A DNA stretch of 64,000 bases from an uncultured Alphaproteobacteria bacterium (lineage in GTDB: Bacteria; Pseudomonadota; Alphaproteobacteria; Sphingomonadales; Sphingomonadaceae). The translations under genes were made by a program, and so were the position numbers. Below the pieces are notes generated by a model. That model saw only the letters and a program-made list of their open reading frames with translations, had not been told where the DNA came from and made no database searches. Below, in pieces: positions 43,288 to 52,324 of this stretch (the stretch's first letter is position 1; the number at the start of each line of letters is the position of its first letter). The stretch lies in contig CAIZNH010000037.1 of assembly GCA_903934325.1 (NCBI GenBank), forward strand, positions 1-64,000. Reading direction: 5' to 3'.

Positions 43288-43465
43288 GCCCCGGTCGGTC
43301 TCCTGGCTCACGGATCAGCGCATGGGATGCTCGCCTTCCCGGATGCCCGAAAGCTCCAGTGGCTGCCCTCTTGGAAGAGGGGGCGCACTCCATACTCACC
43401 GCTTACAGTTGCAGGGACAGCTGCGGATTTGCACCGCATTCCCGTTACCTTGGCGCTTCTTGTTG
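43288..43465 (-). promoter_or_regulatory. Cobalamin riboswitch
   Basis: Read on the minus strand, the leader contains GGTGCAAATCCGCAGCTGTC, followed by CCTGCAACTGTAAGCGG (the B12-box region), then GCCACTGG, and ends with GAGCCAGGAGACCGACCGGGG, the conserved core of AdoCbl riboswitches. It should turn off btuB when cobalamin is plentiful. Boundaries are approximate. Confidence 0.92.
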
Positions 43466-43806
43466 TTAAGCGCTCGCCTCCGCGAGCGCAATATCCTCGC
43501 TCTCGTGGCCTGAAGGCCACGTCGCTGCGGGCGGCCGTTCGGCCTTGCGGCGAGGCTTCGCCCGCCGAACCAGCGTCACACGCAAACCGTGCTCTAGAGC
43601 ACTATTTCGGCCCGCCAACGGACGGGCCGCAAGCGCGGAGTCGAAGCCGAAGGCGCAGACGTGCGAAGCACAACTGCCCGCGCGCCGCGCCTTATGGCGC
43701 GAAAGCCAAGGCGGACGGACGTCCGCCGCCCGGCGCCTGAGGGCAAAAACAAATGACTCCAGTTTTCAGGAAGCGCCCGTCCAGCGGACGGGTGATAGAG
43801 AAAAAC
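43466..43806. repeat. Chain of small hairpins between riboswitch and tRNA-Ala
   Basis: About 300 bases without a gene hold a succession of short perfect stem-loops: GTGGCC-TGAA-GGCCAC (43505-43520), GGCC-GTTC-GGCC (43533-43544), GGCGA-N4-TCGCC (43549-43562), the repeat copy 2 (43608-43636), GTGC-GAA-GCAC (43661-43671), GCGCC-TTAT-GGCGC (43687-43700), GGCGGAC-N4-GTCCGCC (43710-43727), CCCGTCC-AGC-GGACGGG (43776-43792). It resembles an intergenic mosaic repeat. Confidence 0.65.
43608..43636. repeat. Intergenic hairpin repeat, copy 2
   Basis: CGGCCCGCCAACGGACGGGC and the next nine bases match copy 1 at 33897-33925 except for two bases. The core is a GGCCCG/CGGGCC stem. Confidence 0.7.
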
Positions 43807-43882
<76 letters not shown>

Positions 43883-43976
43883 GTTCCAGATTTTCAGCCC
43901 GCGCCAGCCGAGGCTGGCCTGCAAGCGAGGGCGGGCATTAGCGAGAAGATTTCCCCCGCGCAACGCCCGATTTTGG

Positions 43977-44906
43977 CTACTTCTGCGGGGGACGCGGCGT
44001 GCCGCTCTGGATCGGCTGCACCACCGGCTGCGAGGTGACGTTCTCGTTGACCGGAACCACCGGCACGGCAACCCCGGTCTCAGGGTCGGTCACCGTGGTC
44101 ACCGGCAGCCCTTGAGCGGTCAGATCAGCCACGCCTGGCACCCGTGCCCCGCTTGCGCGGGCTTCCTGCACCGCCACCCAGCCGGGCTGCGACGCACCAT
44201 ATTGCACGCCCCACTTGGCGTCCCATTCGGCCGAGGCGCGCTGGTAGGTCTCGTATTCGTCGAAGAAGGTCTCGAACGGCGCGAGCAGCCCGTCGAAATT
44301 GGCCTTGGCAAAGGCCAGCGGATCAGCGGGCGGGAGCGCCACTGCGCGGTTCGCCATGTCGAGCGCGGCGCGGCAGAAGCCCGAGCGCGCGGCCGGCAGG
44401 GCGAAGAAGTTGTAGACCTGCGTCACCGAACCGTCGCGCGCGACGATCGCATCGCGCCTGGTCTTGTGGCGGCGGGCAAAATCCTTCTCCAGCCGGTCGT
44501 TCACCGCCTTCAGCGGGCGGGCGTTCTTCGTCAGGAAGGTGCGATAGCCGGCCAGGATCGGCTCGTATTCGGGCGCAAGGCAATTCAGTGCGGCCACGTT
44601 CCACGCCGAACGCAGGTGCCACACCAGCTGATCATCGCCGAGCCCGGAATTGACGGTGATGCGCCGCCCGTCCGGCCCGCGCGCTGGAATGTCCATCACG
44701 TAGTGCGCCCCGCCCGGCGGAAGCGGGCGATAGGGCACAGCCTCGACCACGCGCACAGGCGGCGGCGGAGGGGGCGGAGGCGGCGGCGGGGGTGCAGGCG
44801 TGGCGCAAGCTGCCAGCAGCGCCGAACCGACCGCCACGGCCGTGATCGTCAGGCCGAAGGGCGTGCGCCGCACGTTCGGGGACAATTGCTGCGGTACCAC
44901 GGACAT
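43977..44906 (-). CDS. Proline-rich lipoprotein of unknown function
   Basis: 309 residues. A hydrophobic segment ends in the lipobox LAACATP (about 29-35), so it is probably lipid-anchored. A run of about twelve prolines follows directly, then a globular domain and a C-terminus with repeated VPV/QPV elements. No family is recognised. ATG 44906 has a GAGGGTGAGAG ribosome site; the longer start at 45050 would hide the signal peptide. It may act at the envelope. Confidence 0.7.
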   Translation of the reverse strand: MSVVPQQLSPNVRRTPFGLTITAVAVGSALLAACATPAPPPPPPPPPPPPVRVVEAVPYRPLPPGGAHYVMDIPARGPDGRRITVNSGLGDDQLVWHLRSAWNVAALNCLAPEYEPILAGYRTFLTKNARPLKAVNDRLEKDFARRHKTRRDAIVARDGSVTQVYNFFALPAARSGFCRAALDMANRAVALPPADPLAFAKANFDGLLAPFETFFDEYETYQRASAEWDAKWGVQYGASQPGWVAVQEARASGARVPGVADLTAQGLPVTTVTDPETGVAVPVVPVNENVTSQPVVQPIQSGTPRPPQK

Positions 44907-45010
44907 GTCTCTCACCCTCTTTTGCTGCCGGTGCGCGCGAAGATATTGATGAAGCGCGCCTTGCTCCAGCCTTAAGCCGTCCGGCGATAGCTGCGTAAGA
45001 TAACAAAGCA

Positions 45011-45044
45011 AATGCCCGGAGCCTATGGAAAGGCCCCGGGCATT
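45011..45044 (-). terminator. Terminator after Bax-inhibitor-1 gene
   Basis: AATGCCCGGGGCC paired with GGCTCCGGGCATT (one mismatch), loop about 8 bases, followed on the minus strand by TTGCTTTG. Located 60 bases after the stop. Confidence 0.75.
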
Positions 45045-45103
45045 CGACATTTCAACACCTGCGTCGGACCGGCGGTCCGGCAGTCTGCAATTACGCGCGC
45101 CAG

Positions 45104-45844
45104 TTACTCACGATTGCCGAGGAACTGCAGCAGGAAGGTGAACATGTTGATGAAGTCGAGATAGAGGTTCAGCGCGCCCAGGATCACGGCCTTGCCCGCG
45201 AACTCGGTACCGCGCAGATACTGATACTCGGTCTTCAGGCGCTGCGTGTCATAGGCGGTGAGGCCTGCGAAGATCAGCACGCCGATGAAGCTGATCGCGT
45301 AGTGGAACGCGGGCGACTTGAGGAACATGTTGATGATCATCGCCACCAGCAGGCCAATCACGCCCATGATCAGGAAGCTGCCCATGCCGGACAGGTCCTT
45401 CTTGGTGGAATAACCCCACAGCGACAGGCCGGCAAAGGCCGCCGCGGTGGCAAAGAACGTCGTGGCGATCGAGCCGCCGGTGTAAACGAGGAACACCGAG
45501 GACAGCGACAGGCCCATCAGCACCGCAAAGCCCCAGAACATCGCCTGCAGAGTGGCGGTGCTGAAGCGGTTGGCGCCAAAGCTCATCGCGAAGACAACGA
45601 TCATCGGCGAGAGTGCGACGATCCAGCGCAGGATGCCGCCGGTGAAGATCGTTTCGGCGACGCCGCTAGTGAACGCCATCAGAGCCACGATCCCCGTCAG
45701 CAGAATGCCCGAGGTCATGTAGTTGTAGATCGAGAGCATGTGCTTGCGCAGGCCCTCGTCAAAACGGCCAGCGACATCGCCACCGGCGCGCGGCACCGAG
45801 CCGAGGCGCTGCGCATTGCGCGAAGTGTCATTCCAGTCAGCCAT
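45104..45844 (-). CDS. Bax inhibitor-1/YccA-family membrane protein
   Basis: 246 residues with about seven hydrophobic segments (SGILLTGIVALMAF, WIVALSPMIVVFAM, FWGFAVLMGLSLSSVFLVY and others) and the family ending LNLYLDFINMFTFLLQFLG. Relatives modulate membrane proteases and may leak calcium in a pH-dependent way. Start ATG 45844 gives a soluble N-terminus of about 35 residues; a longer start at 45931 is weaker. It stands as a single gene with its own terminator. Confidence 0.9.
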   Translation of the reverse strand: MADWNDTSRNAQRLGSVPRAGGDVAGRFDEGLRKHMLSIYNYMTSGILLTGIVALMAFTSGVAETIFTGGILRWIVALSPMIVVFAMSFGANRFSTATLQAMFWGFAVLMGLSLSSVFLVYTGGSIATTFFATAAAFAGLSLWGYSTKKDLSGMGSFLIMGVIGLLVAMIINMFLKSPAFHYAISFIGVLIFAGLTAYDTQRLKTEYQYLRGTEFAGKAVILGALNLYLDFINMFTFLLQFLGNRE

Positions 45845-45938
45845 TGTGAAACCCTTTGATCCTTCCATCGGAGCGCGAAACGCCGCGCTCTCCAGTGCTG
45901 CGAATATCGGGGTTTCGTAGCGGCATTTCAAGCGAAAC

Positions 45939-45984
45939 CGGATTGCAAAGCGTGCAATCCGTTCAGATTAACACCGGTTAATCT
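45939..45984. terminator. Two adjacent hairpins between proC and Bax-inhibitor-1 gene
   Basis: CGGATTGC-N7-GCAATCCG (45939-45961) and AGATTAA-N6-TTAATCT (45965-45984) lie just after proC. Neither has a clear T tract; the second contains TTAA-N6-TTAA. They probably help end the proC transcript. Confidence 0.45.
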
Positions 45985-46778
45985 TAACTGCCCTTGGAGA
46001 GCGCCGCGCCCTTGGCAGCGGTGGCGCGCAAAGTCTCGGTCAGCAGGCGGCGCAGCGCTGCCTCTTCGTCGAGCACGTTCAGTCCCTCGCGCGTCATCCC
46101 GCCCGGGCTCGCCACACGGTCTGCGAGGGTCGCCGGGCCGACATCGGACGTCGCCGCCAGCGCCGCTGCGCCCTCGACCGTGGCCAGCGCCAGCGCATCG
46201 GCGCTCGCCTGATCCAGCCCGAGATCGGCAGCCGCCCCCGCCAGCGCATCGATGAAGCGGTAGACAAAGCCCGGCCCCGATCCGGCCAGCGCGGTGACGA
46301 GATCGAACTGCGCCTCGCCATCGAGCCACAGCGCCGTCCCCAGCTGCCCGAACAGCGCAAAGGCAGCGTCGCGCCCCGCTGCGTCCAGTCCTGCCTCGGC
46401 GAGGATCACGGGCGATTTGTTGATACGCGCAGCCAGATTGGGCATCACCCGCACATGGGCGGCGGCCCCGGGAAAGGCGGCCTGGAGCTGATCCAGCCTT
46501 ATTCCGGCAAGCAGCGAATAGACCGTCCTGCCCGTTGTCAGCTCTTGCAGGCTCGGCCCCAATTGGCCCAACTGCTGCGGCTTGAACCCGAGCAGCACCG
46601 CATCATGGGTGCCCGGCACCGCGGCAGCATCGCGGTAGAGCGCAACGCCTGCGGGCGCTTCGGAGAGGGCCGGATCGAGCACAGAAAGCCGTGCCGGATC
46701 GACGCCCGCTGCCAGCCAGCCGGCCAGCATCGCCCCGCCCATATTGCCGCAACCGATGATAAGAAGCTGGTTCGTCAT
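45984..46778 (-). CDS. proC: Pyrroline-5-carboxylate reductase
   Basis: 264 residues: IIGCGNMGGAML near 6-17 binds NAD(P)H, and the C-terminal segment ALAGSGPGFVYRFIDAL and DRVASPGGMTREGL is the ProC signature. It makes proline, the last step of the pathway started by ProB. ATG 46778 is chosen because it brings the Rossmann motif to the usual distance. It follows the YbjN-like gene by 16 bases. Confidence 0.95.
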   Translation of the reverse strand: MTNQLLIIGCGNMGGAMLAGWLAAGVDPARLSVLDPALSEAPAGVALYRDAAAVPGTHDAVLLGFKPQQLGQLGPSLQELTTGRTVYSLLAGIRLDQLQAAFPGAAAHVRVMPNLAARINKSPVILAEAGLDAAGRDAAFALFGQLGTALWLDGEAQFDLVTALAGSGPGFVYRFIDALAGAAADLGLDQASADALALATVEGAAALAATSDVGPATLADRVASPGGMTREGLNVLDEEAALRRLLTETLRATAAKGAALSKGS

Positions 46779-46794
46779 CCTGCGCGGGAGGCTC

Positions 46795-47286
46795 TCAGGC
46801 CTCGCCCGCCGCGTCAACCATCGCCGCTTCGAGCGCCGCGCGCGGGCTCTTGTCGCCCCACAGCACGAACTGGAAGGCGGGGTAGAAGCGGTCGCACTCG
46901 TCGATCGCGATCTCGACCAGCGATTGCGCCATGTCGAGTGTCAAGCGCCCTTCCTCGCCCAGCAATGCGCCGTGGCGGTAGAGCAGGACATCGCCGTTCG
47001 ACCAGATGTCGAAATGCCCCAGCCACATCTGTTCGTTGACGAGGCAGAGCAGTTCATTGGCCGAACCGCGCTTGTCATCGGTGACGCGGATATCGGGCAG
47101 GCAGAGGAATTGCAGCACCCGGTCTTCCGGCCGCCAGATCGCGCGCAGCTGGTAATTGGCCCAGCTGCCCTGCACCTCGCCGCTCATCTCCTCGTCGGAG
47201 ACCATCTCGCACGGCCACCCGCGCGCCTCGAACAGCGCAGCGAGCATTTCGACCGGCGCGGCATCATCCTCGGCGGAATAGTCCAT
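46795..47286 (-). CDS. YbjN-domain protein
   Basis: 163 residues resembling YbjN/type III secretion chaperone-like proteins: LLCLVNEQMWLGHFDIWSNGDVLLYRHGALL and the early EMLAALFEARGWPCEMV. The function is unclear; such proteins affect stress and motility in some bacteria. ATG 47286 is the likely start. It is probably co-transcribed with proC. Confidence 0.8.
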   Translation of the reverse strand: MDYSAEDDAAPVEMLAALFEARGWPCEMVSDEEMSGEVQGSWANYQLRAIWRPEDRVLQFLCLPDIRVTDDKRGSANELLCLVNEQMWLGHFDIWSNGDVLLYRHGALLGEEGRLTLDMAQSLVEIAIDECDRFYPAFQFVLWGDKSPRAALEAAMVDAAGEA

Positions 47287-47470
47287 GGTACGCGGCCTCA
47301 TCGGGCGTTGGTCCGAAGGGCAAGCCTGCAAGTGAGGCGGAAGGCGCGTCGTGCTGTCATCGGCGGCACGAATGGACGGGCAAGGGGGCGCTTGGCAATG
47401 CGGCGGCGCGGGCGAGTTGGGGAGAACCGCGCAAGGCTGTGCAAAGCCTGTGCAAAGAAACCCGTGGAAG

Positions 47471-49027
47471 CTACTTAAGAGGTTGAACTGCCTCACCTTC
47501 TTCGCTCAACCACATGAAGGCGTCGAGCCCCTTCTTCTTGAGCTCGCGCACCACCGCCTCGGCCTTGTCGCGGCTGGCGACAGGGCCGATCACGAGCCGG
47601 TTGGTCTGCCCCCAGCGCGCCGTGTGCGGCTTGTAGGCGCTGGCGGTTGCCCCGGCCTCGCGGCCGATGCGCTTCCAGTCGAAGGCGAGCGCGTCGATCT
47701 TCCTGCCGGTCGCCACCTGCACCCAGACGCGGCTGGGGTGGACGGGCTTGGGCGGCTCCTTGGGCTTGGGCTTCTCGGCCGGCTTGGCTGCGGCTGCCGG
47801 CTGCGGCGGGGCCTCGCGCCGAACCGTGATTCGCGACAGGTCGACCGCATCGCCGCTGACCCTGGCATCGGGCAGCGGATCATCGCCGAAATCGGCAAAG
47901 ACATCGGCCACCCGCTCGGTTCGCGCCGGAGCCGGAGCCGGAGCGGGCGCGGGAACGGGAGCCGCAACACGGGCCGGGGTCGGAGCAGGCGGCAGTGGCG
48001 GCGTGTAGGTCGATACCGCCGGTCGCGGCACCGGTGCGGTTGCGGGCGCGGGTGTCGGGACCGGAGCGGGTTTGGGAGCCGGCGCAGGAGCCGCCGCGAC
48101 GCGGACGGGCGCGGGAGCCGGCGCGGGCTTTGGTGCAGGCGCAGGCGCAGGCTCGCTCCTGCCCAGCGGCGCACCTGCGGGCTCAAGCCGGCTGTCGACC
48201 TTCGCCTCGCTCGCCATGCGCGCCAACCGCGGATCGTCACGCCCGATATCCGCCGCGCGCGGGAAAATCCCGAGGTTGGCCGCCGCCGCCTGCTGGGCCG
48301 CGGTGAGGCGCGGCATATAGGCAAGGTAAGGCACGATCCGCTGCGACAGATCGCGCGGCATCACCTGTTCGACAATCGCCGTGGCGCGCTCCTGATCGCC
48401 GAGGATCGCAAGGCCGAAGGCCCGCGCGCGAAAGGCGGCCATGTCGCGCTTGTCGAGCAGCGGGCGCAGCACCTCTTCAAAGCGCGCGCGGTTGCCGAGG
48501 ATCGCGTGGCTCACGGCGAGCCTCCGGCGCGCCTCGTCATTGCCGGGATCAAGCTCGATCGCGCGAGTATAGGCCGATTGCGCCGGGGCCTGCTCGCCCA
48601 CCAGATCGAAGGCCAGCGCCTGATCGGTCAGCACATCGCGCTCGGGCACACCGGCGGCGCGGGCGCGGTCGAATTGCGGGATGGCATCGCCCGGTCGGCC
48701 CGAGCGCAGATAGACCGTGCCCAGCCCCAGCGCGACCCGCGGGTTGTTGGCATCAATGTCCGCAGCCCGCCCGAAAAAGCCGACCGCCGCTTCGAGATCG
48801 TCCACCCCCATCGCGGCATTGCCGGCCTCGACCAGCGCGTCGATATCCTTGGGCGCCTTGGCGAGCGCGACCAGCGAGCGGTTGAGGCGCTGCACTTCCT
48901 CGCTGGGGAGCGGCTGCACCACCTCGCGCGAGACCACCTCCTGCGCGGCAAGCGGCAGGGACGGCAGGGCTGCGGCCAGCACCGGGGCGAGCGCAATGAG
49001 CGATGGGGAGAACAGACGGGATGTCAC
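47471..49027 (-). CDS. TPR- and SPOR-domain protein
   Basis: 518 residues. A signal peptide (about 1-28, PLAAQ), TPR-like repeats (about 40-230), a long Pro-Ala-Glu/Lys linker (about 280-420), and a C-terminal SPOR-like domain with VWVQVATGRK and SRDKAEAVVRELKKKGLDAF. SPOR domains bind denuded glycan at the division site, so a septal role fits its place directly after ftsZ. A gap of 113 bases holds a ftsZ-end hairpin. Confidence 0.85.
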   Translation of the reverse strand: MTSRLFSPSLIALAPVLAAALPSLPLAAQEVVSREVVQPLPSEEVQRLNRSLVALAKAPKDIDALVEAGNAAMGVDDLEAAVGFFGRAADIDANNPRVALGLGTVYLRSGRPGDAIPQFDRARAAGVPERDVLTDQALAFDLVGEQAPAQSAYTRAIELDPGNDEARRRLAVSHAILGNRARFEEVLRPLLDKRDMAAFRARAFGLAILGDQERATAIVEQVMPRDLSQRIVPYLAYMPRLTAAQQAAAANLGIFPRAADIGRDDPRLARMASEAKVDSRLEPAGAPLGRSEPAPAPAPKPAPAPAPVRVAAAPAPAPKPAPVPTPAPATAPVPRPAVSTYTPPLPPAPTPARVAAPVPAPAPAPAPARTERVADVFADFGDDPLPDARVSGDAVDLSRITVRREAPPQPAAAAKPAEKPKPKEPPKPVHPSRVWVQVATGRKIDALAFDWKRIGREAGATASAYKPHTARWGQTNRLVIGPVASRDKAEAVVRELKKKGLDAFMWLSEEGEAVQPLK

Positions 49028-49100
49028 GCGGGCTGACCTAACGCGAAACGGCGGGTTTGCCAGAGCGGGCGTCCCGCCACGCGGCGAACAGCGCCGGATG

Positions 49101-49129
49101 CGCGCCGGACGGACCTGCCGCCCGGCGCG
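49101..49129 (-). terminator. Hairpin after ftsZ
   Basis: A 12-bp stem with one mismatch (CGCGCCGGaCGG / CCGcCCGGCGCG), loop 5 bases, about 12 bases after the ftsZ stop. No T tract; it may end most dcw transcription. Confidence 0.5.
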
Positions 49130-49140
49130 TGAGTGGCGGC

Positions 49141-50865
49141 TTACTGGTTGCGGTTGCGATCGATGAAGCGCGGAATGCTGAAGCCGCCGGAGCTGCCGTC
49201 GCCCTCGTCCTCATCCTCGTCCTCGTCGTCGGCGCGGCCGGTGCTGCGCGACAGGTTGGCCATGCGCTCGAACAGCGTGCTGCCGCCCGCCGCACCGCCG
49301 CCATCCCCGCCCAGCAGCGGACGCCGACGCGCCCCGCCAAGACGCGCGGTCACGGGCTGATCATCGGCAGCAAGGCGATCGGCACTCGCGAGCAGATCGT
49401 CCTGCGCAGGATAGGGAGCCGGAGCCGGAGCCTGCTCGACTTCGTCATAGGGGGCGTAGCCACCGGTCAGATCGAGCGTCTCGCCGTCTTCCTCGTCAGC
49501 GCCGTATTCATCCTGCCCGACATTGCGCAGGCCCGCGAGCGGATCGACGATCTCGTCGACATCGTCCTCGTATTCCTCGCCCATGTCATCGCCGGCCTGC
49601 ATGCCGGTGAGATCGAACGGCGCCGCGATGTTGAAATCGCCTTCACCCTCGTCCTCTTCCTCGGCCTCTTCAACCGCGTCATAGGCAGGGGCGATATAGC
49701 CGGCTTCCTCGGCGATCTCTTCCTCGGCCGCCTCATAGGGATCGGCTGCGAAGGCCGCAGGCGCAGGCGCGGGGGCGGGCGGTTCCTCGGCCGGCAGTTC
49801 GACCAGACCTTCGTCCTCGGACAGTTCGAGCACCGGACGCTTGGGCGCGCGCGACAGGCCGAGCGAGACCGGCTGCGGCCGCTCGATATGGCCGATCGCG
49901 CTTTGCTCGATCCCGGTGGCGACCACCGAGACGCGGATCTTGCCCTTGAGATCGGGGTTGAAGGCGCTGCCCCAGATGATGTTCGCGTCCTCGTCCACCA
50001 GTTCGCGGATGTGGTTCGCGGCTTCATCGACTTCGAGCAGGCGCATATCCTCGCCGCCGATGATCGAGATGATCACGCCCTTGGCGCCCGCCATGCTGAC
50101 CCCGTCGAGCAGCGGGTTGGCAATCGCCTGTTCGGCAGCCTGAAGCGCGCGGTTCTCGCCCTCGCCCTCGCCGGTGCCCATCATCGCCTTGCCCATCTCG
50201 CTCATCACCGAACGCACGTCGGCAAAGTCGAGGTTGATGAGGCCCGGCATCACCATCAGATCGGTGATCGAGCGCACGCCCTGCTGGAGCACTTCGTCAG
50301 CCAGCTGGAAGGCTTCCTTGAAGGTGGTTTCCGCTTTGGCGACCAGGAACAGGTTCTGGTTGGGAATGACGATCAGGGTATCGACGTGCTTCTGGAGCTC
50401 CTCGATCCCGGCTTCGGCAGCCCGCATCCGGCGGGTGCCTTCGAACAGGAACGGCTTGGTGACGACGCCCACGGTGAGCACGCCCATGCGGCGCGCAGCC
50501 TCGGCGATGACGGGCGCGGCGCCCGTTCCGGTGCCGCCGCCCATGCCGGCCGCGATGAAGCACATGTTGACGCCCGCCAGCGCCTGCTCGACATCGAGCA
50601 CGGTCTCCTCGGCCGCGGCCTTGCCCACTTCAGGGCGTGCGCCTGCGCCCAGACCGCCGGTGATATCGGGGCCGAGCTGGATGCGCTTTTCCGCCGGACT
50701 GGAGGCCAGCGCCTGCGCATCGGTGTTGGCGACGATGAACTCGACACCCTCGATCTCGGCCGCGATCATGTTGGCAATCGCGTTGCCGCCCGCTCCGCCG
50801 ATCCCGATCACGGTGATGCGCGGACGCAGGTCATCGATGGCTGCGGGTCCGATATTGATGCTCAT
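49141..50865 (-). CDS. ftsZ: Cell division protein FtsZ
   Basis: 574 residues. The GTPase domain (about 1-320) has [10 protein letters not shown], the tubulin signature [13 protein letters not shown] near residue 106, and the [10 protein letters not shown]7 loop. A long acidic, low-complexity linker (about 330-560) precedes the C-terminal peptide [11 protein letters not shown] that docks FtsA and other partners. It forms the Z-ring for division. ATG 50865 has GGAGG 8 bases upstream. The upstream gap contains a DnaA box. Confidence 0.97.
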   Translation of the reverse strand: MSINIGPAAIDDLRPRITVIGIGGAGGNAIANMIAAEIEGVEFIVANTDAQALASSPAEKRIQLGPDITGGLGAGARPEVGKAAAEETVLDVEQALAGVNMCFIAAGMGGGTGTGAAPVIAEAARRMGVLTVGVVTKPFLFEGTRRMRAAEAGIEELQKHVDTLIVIPNQNLFLVAKAETTFKEAFQLADEVLQQGVRSITDLMVMPGLINLDFADVRSVMSEMGKAMMGTGEGEGENRALQAAEQAIANPLLDGVSMAGAKGVIISIIGGEDMRLLEVDEAANHIRELVDEDANIIWGSAFNPDLKGKIRVSVVATGIEQSAIGHIERPQPVSLGLSRAPKRPVLELSEDEGLVELPAEEPPAPAPAPAAFAADPYEAAEEEIAEEAGYIAPAYDAVEEAEEEDEGEGDFNIAAPFDLTGMQAGDDMGEEYEDDVDEIVDPLAGLRNVGQDEYGADEEDGETLDLTGGYAPYDEVEQAPAPAPYPAQDDLLASADRLAADDQPVTARLGGARRRPLLGGDGGGAAGGSTLFERMANLSRSTGRADDEDEDEDEGDGSSGGFSIPRFIDRNRNQ

Positions 50866-50969
50866 CTGTCTGTCCTCCAGAGCGGGATATACGGCCTTTT
50901 CACCCTATTCCCGCCGTCTTAGCACCTCTGTGGCATAATCGTCGGTGACATTTTATAGCGGCAAACCCC

Positions 50970-50978
50970 TTATCCACA
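50970..50978. promoter_or_regulatory. DnaA box upstream of ftsZ
   Basis: TTATCCACA is a perfect 9-base consensus DnaA site, about 105 bases before the ftsZ start in the ftsA-ftsZ gap. DnaA binding at ftsZ links replication to division in Caulobacter; the same is inferred here. Confidence 0.6.
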
Positions 50979-51004
50979 GCGGCTGCCCCTGCGGCAAACG
51001 GGCT

Positions 51005-52324
51005 TCAGAAGTTCTCGCGCAGTGCCCGCACCAGCCGCATTGCGGTTTCCATCAACTCGCCGCTGCGCACCGCGCCGCGATAGATGCCGCCGCGCCCGCT
51101 GCCTACTGCGCGGATATCGACCGGGTCTTCGGCGGCATAGAGGCACAGGCCGGCCAGCGTCGCAAAGCCGGGCGCATGATGCGCCTCGGGCATGCCGGGA
51201 AGCTGCGGCGGACGCCCAAGCCTGACGGGTTGTCCCAGCGCGCCCTGCATGAAGTCGGCCATCCCGGCCAGTTCCGCGCCGCCGCCGGTGAGCACCACCT
51301 GACCTGCGCGCGCGCCCGAAAAGCCCATTTCCTTCAGCGCCTTGCCCACCTCTCCGGTGAGCGTGGCAAGCTGCTGGGTGACCACCGAGACCAGCTCTGC
51401 CCGCACGATCCGGTTCTTGTCATCCGCGCCGCGCGCCAGCGGCCCGGCGGCCACGCCTTCGGGCCCGTCATTGGGGCCGTTCACCGGGATCAGCTCGCGG
51501 TTATCGGTCGGGCTGGCAATCGCCGAACCCGCCACGCATTTCAGCCTTTCGGCCTGCGAGCGGCGGATGCCGAAGCCGCTGGCGATGGCATCGGTGATAT
51601 CGGCCGAGCCCATCGGCACCGCCTTCAGCCCGAGCAGCATCCCGCCCGCAAACACCGCGACATTGGTGACGTCCGCGCCGATCTCGACCAGCGCCACGCC
51701 CAACTCGCGCTCTTCCATGGTGAGGCAGGCATGGCCCGCAGCCAGCGGCGCGGCGACCACGCCTTCGACCGAAAGGTGCGCGTTCTGCACCGCCTCGGTG
51801 AGATTGCGCACCGGCGCGCCATCGGCCAGCATGACATGGATATCGACGCCCAAGCGCTCGGCATGAAGCCCGCGCGGATTGGCCACGCCATGCGCGCCAT
51901 CCAGCGTGTAATGCGCCGGCTGGGCGTGGAGCACGGTGCGGCCATCGGGCTGGATCATGTCCTGCGCCTGGATCAGCAACGTCTCGATATCCTCGTCCTC
52001 GATCCGGCGTCCGCCGATCTCGATATCGACCGCCACGACATTGCTCGCAAGGCCTGCACCTGCGCAGGCGATCCACACCGAGCGCACCGTAGTGCCCGCG
52101 CTCTTTTCCGCGCGCTCGACGGCGTCACGGATGGCGTGGGCGGCGGCTTCCATGTCGGTGACATAGCCGCGCTTCACCCCCGCGCTGGCACGGTGGCCGG
52201 AGCCGAGCACCTGCAATTCGCCGGTCTCGGTCTCGCCCATGATCATCGCGGAGATGCGGAAGCTACCGATATTGACCGCGCCGAAGGTGCGGGCAAGGCG
52301 GCGGGCGGCAGGTTTGCTGGCCAT
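51005..52324 (-). CDS. ftsA: Cell division protein FtsA
   Basis: 439 residues of the actin-like FtsA family: GAVNIGSFRISA at 16-27, KRGYVTDMEAA, GADVTNVAVFAGGMLLG, and GQVVLTGGGAELAGM near the end. It tethers FtsZ to the membrane. The C-terminal amphipathic helix is weakly visible (RLVRALRENF). Its start overlaps the ftsQ stop by one base. Confidence 0.95.
   Translation of the reverse strand: MASKPAARRLARTFGAVNIGSFRISAMIMGETETGELQVLGSGHRASAGVKRGYVTDMEAAAHAIRDAVERAEKSAGTTVRSVWIACAGAGLASNVVAVDIEIGGRRIEDEDIETLLIQAQDMIQPDGRTVLHAQPAHYTLDGAHGVANPRGLHAERLGVDIHVMLADGAPVRNLTEAVQNAHLSVEGVVAAPLAAGHACLTMEERELGVALVEIGADVTNVAVFAGGMLLGLKAVPMGSADITDAIASGFGIRRSQAERLKCVAGSAIASPTDNRELIPVNGPNDGPEGVAAGPLARGADDKNRIVRAELVSVVTQQLATLTGEVGKALKEMGFSGARAGQVVLTGGGAELAGMADFMQGALGQPVRLGRPPQLPGMPEAHHAPGFATLAGLCLYAAEDPVDIRAVGSGRGGIYRGAVRSGELMETAMRLVRALRENF

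Noticed and set aside
38955..43740. Very long plus-strand frames (771 and 869 codons) opposite proB/obgE and the btuB-like gene
   Set aside because: They run antisense to conserved genes and across the riboswitch; protein sequence is low-complexity and unlike any family.
43505..43800. CRISPR array
   Set aside because: The repeated units are different short palindromes, not identical direct repeats with regular spacers, and no cas genes are present.
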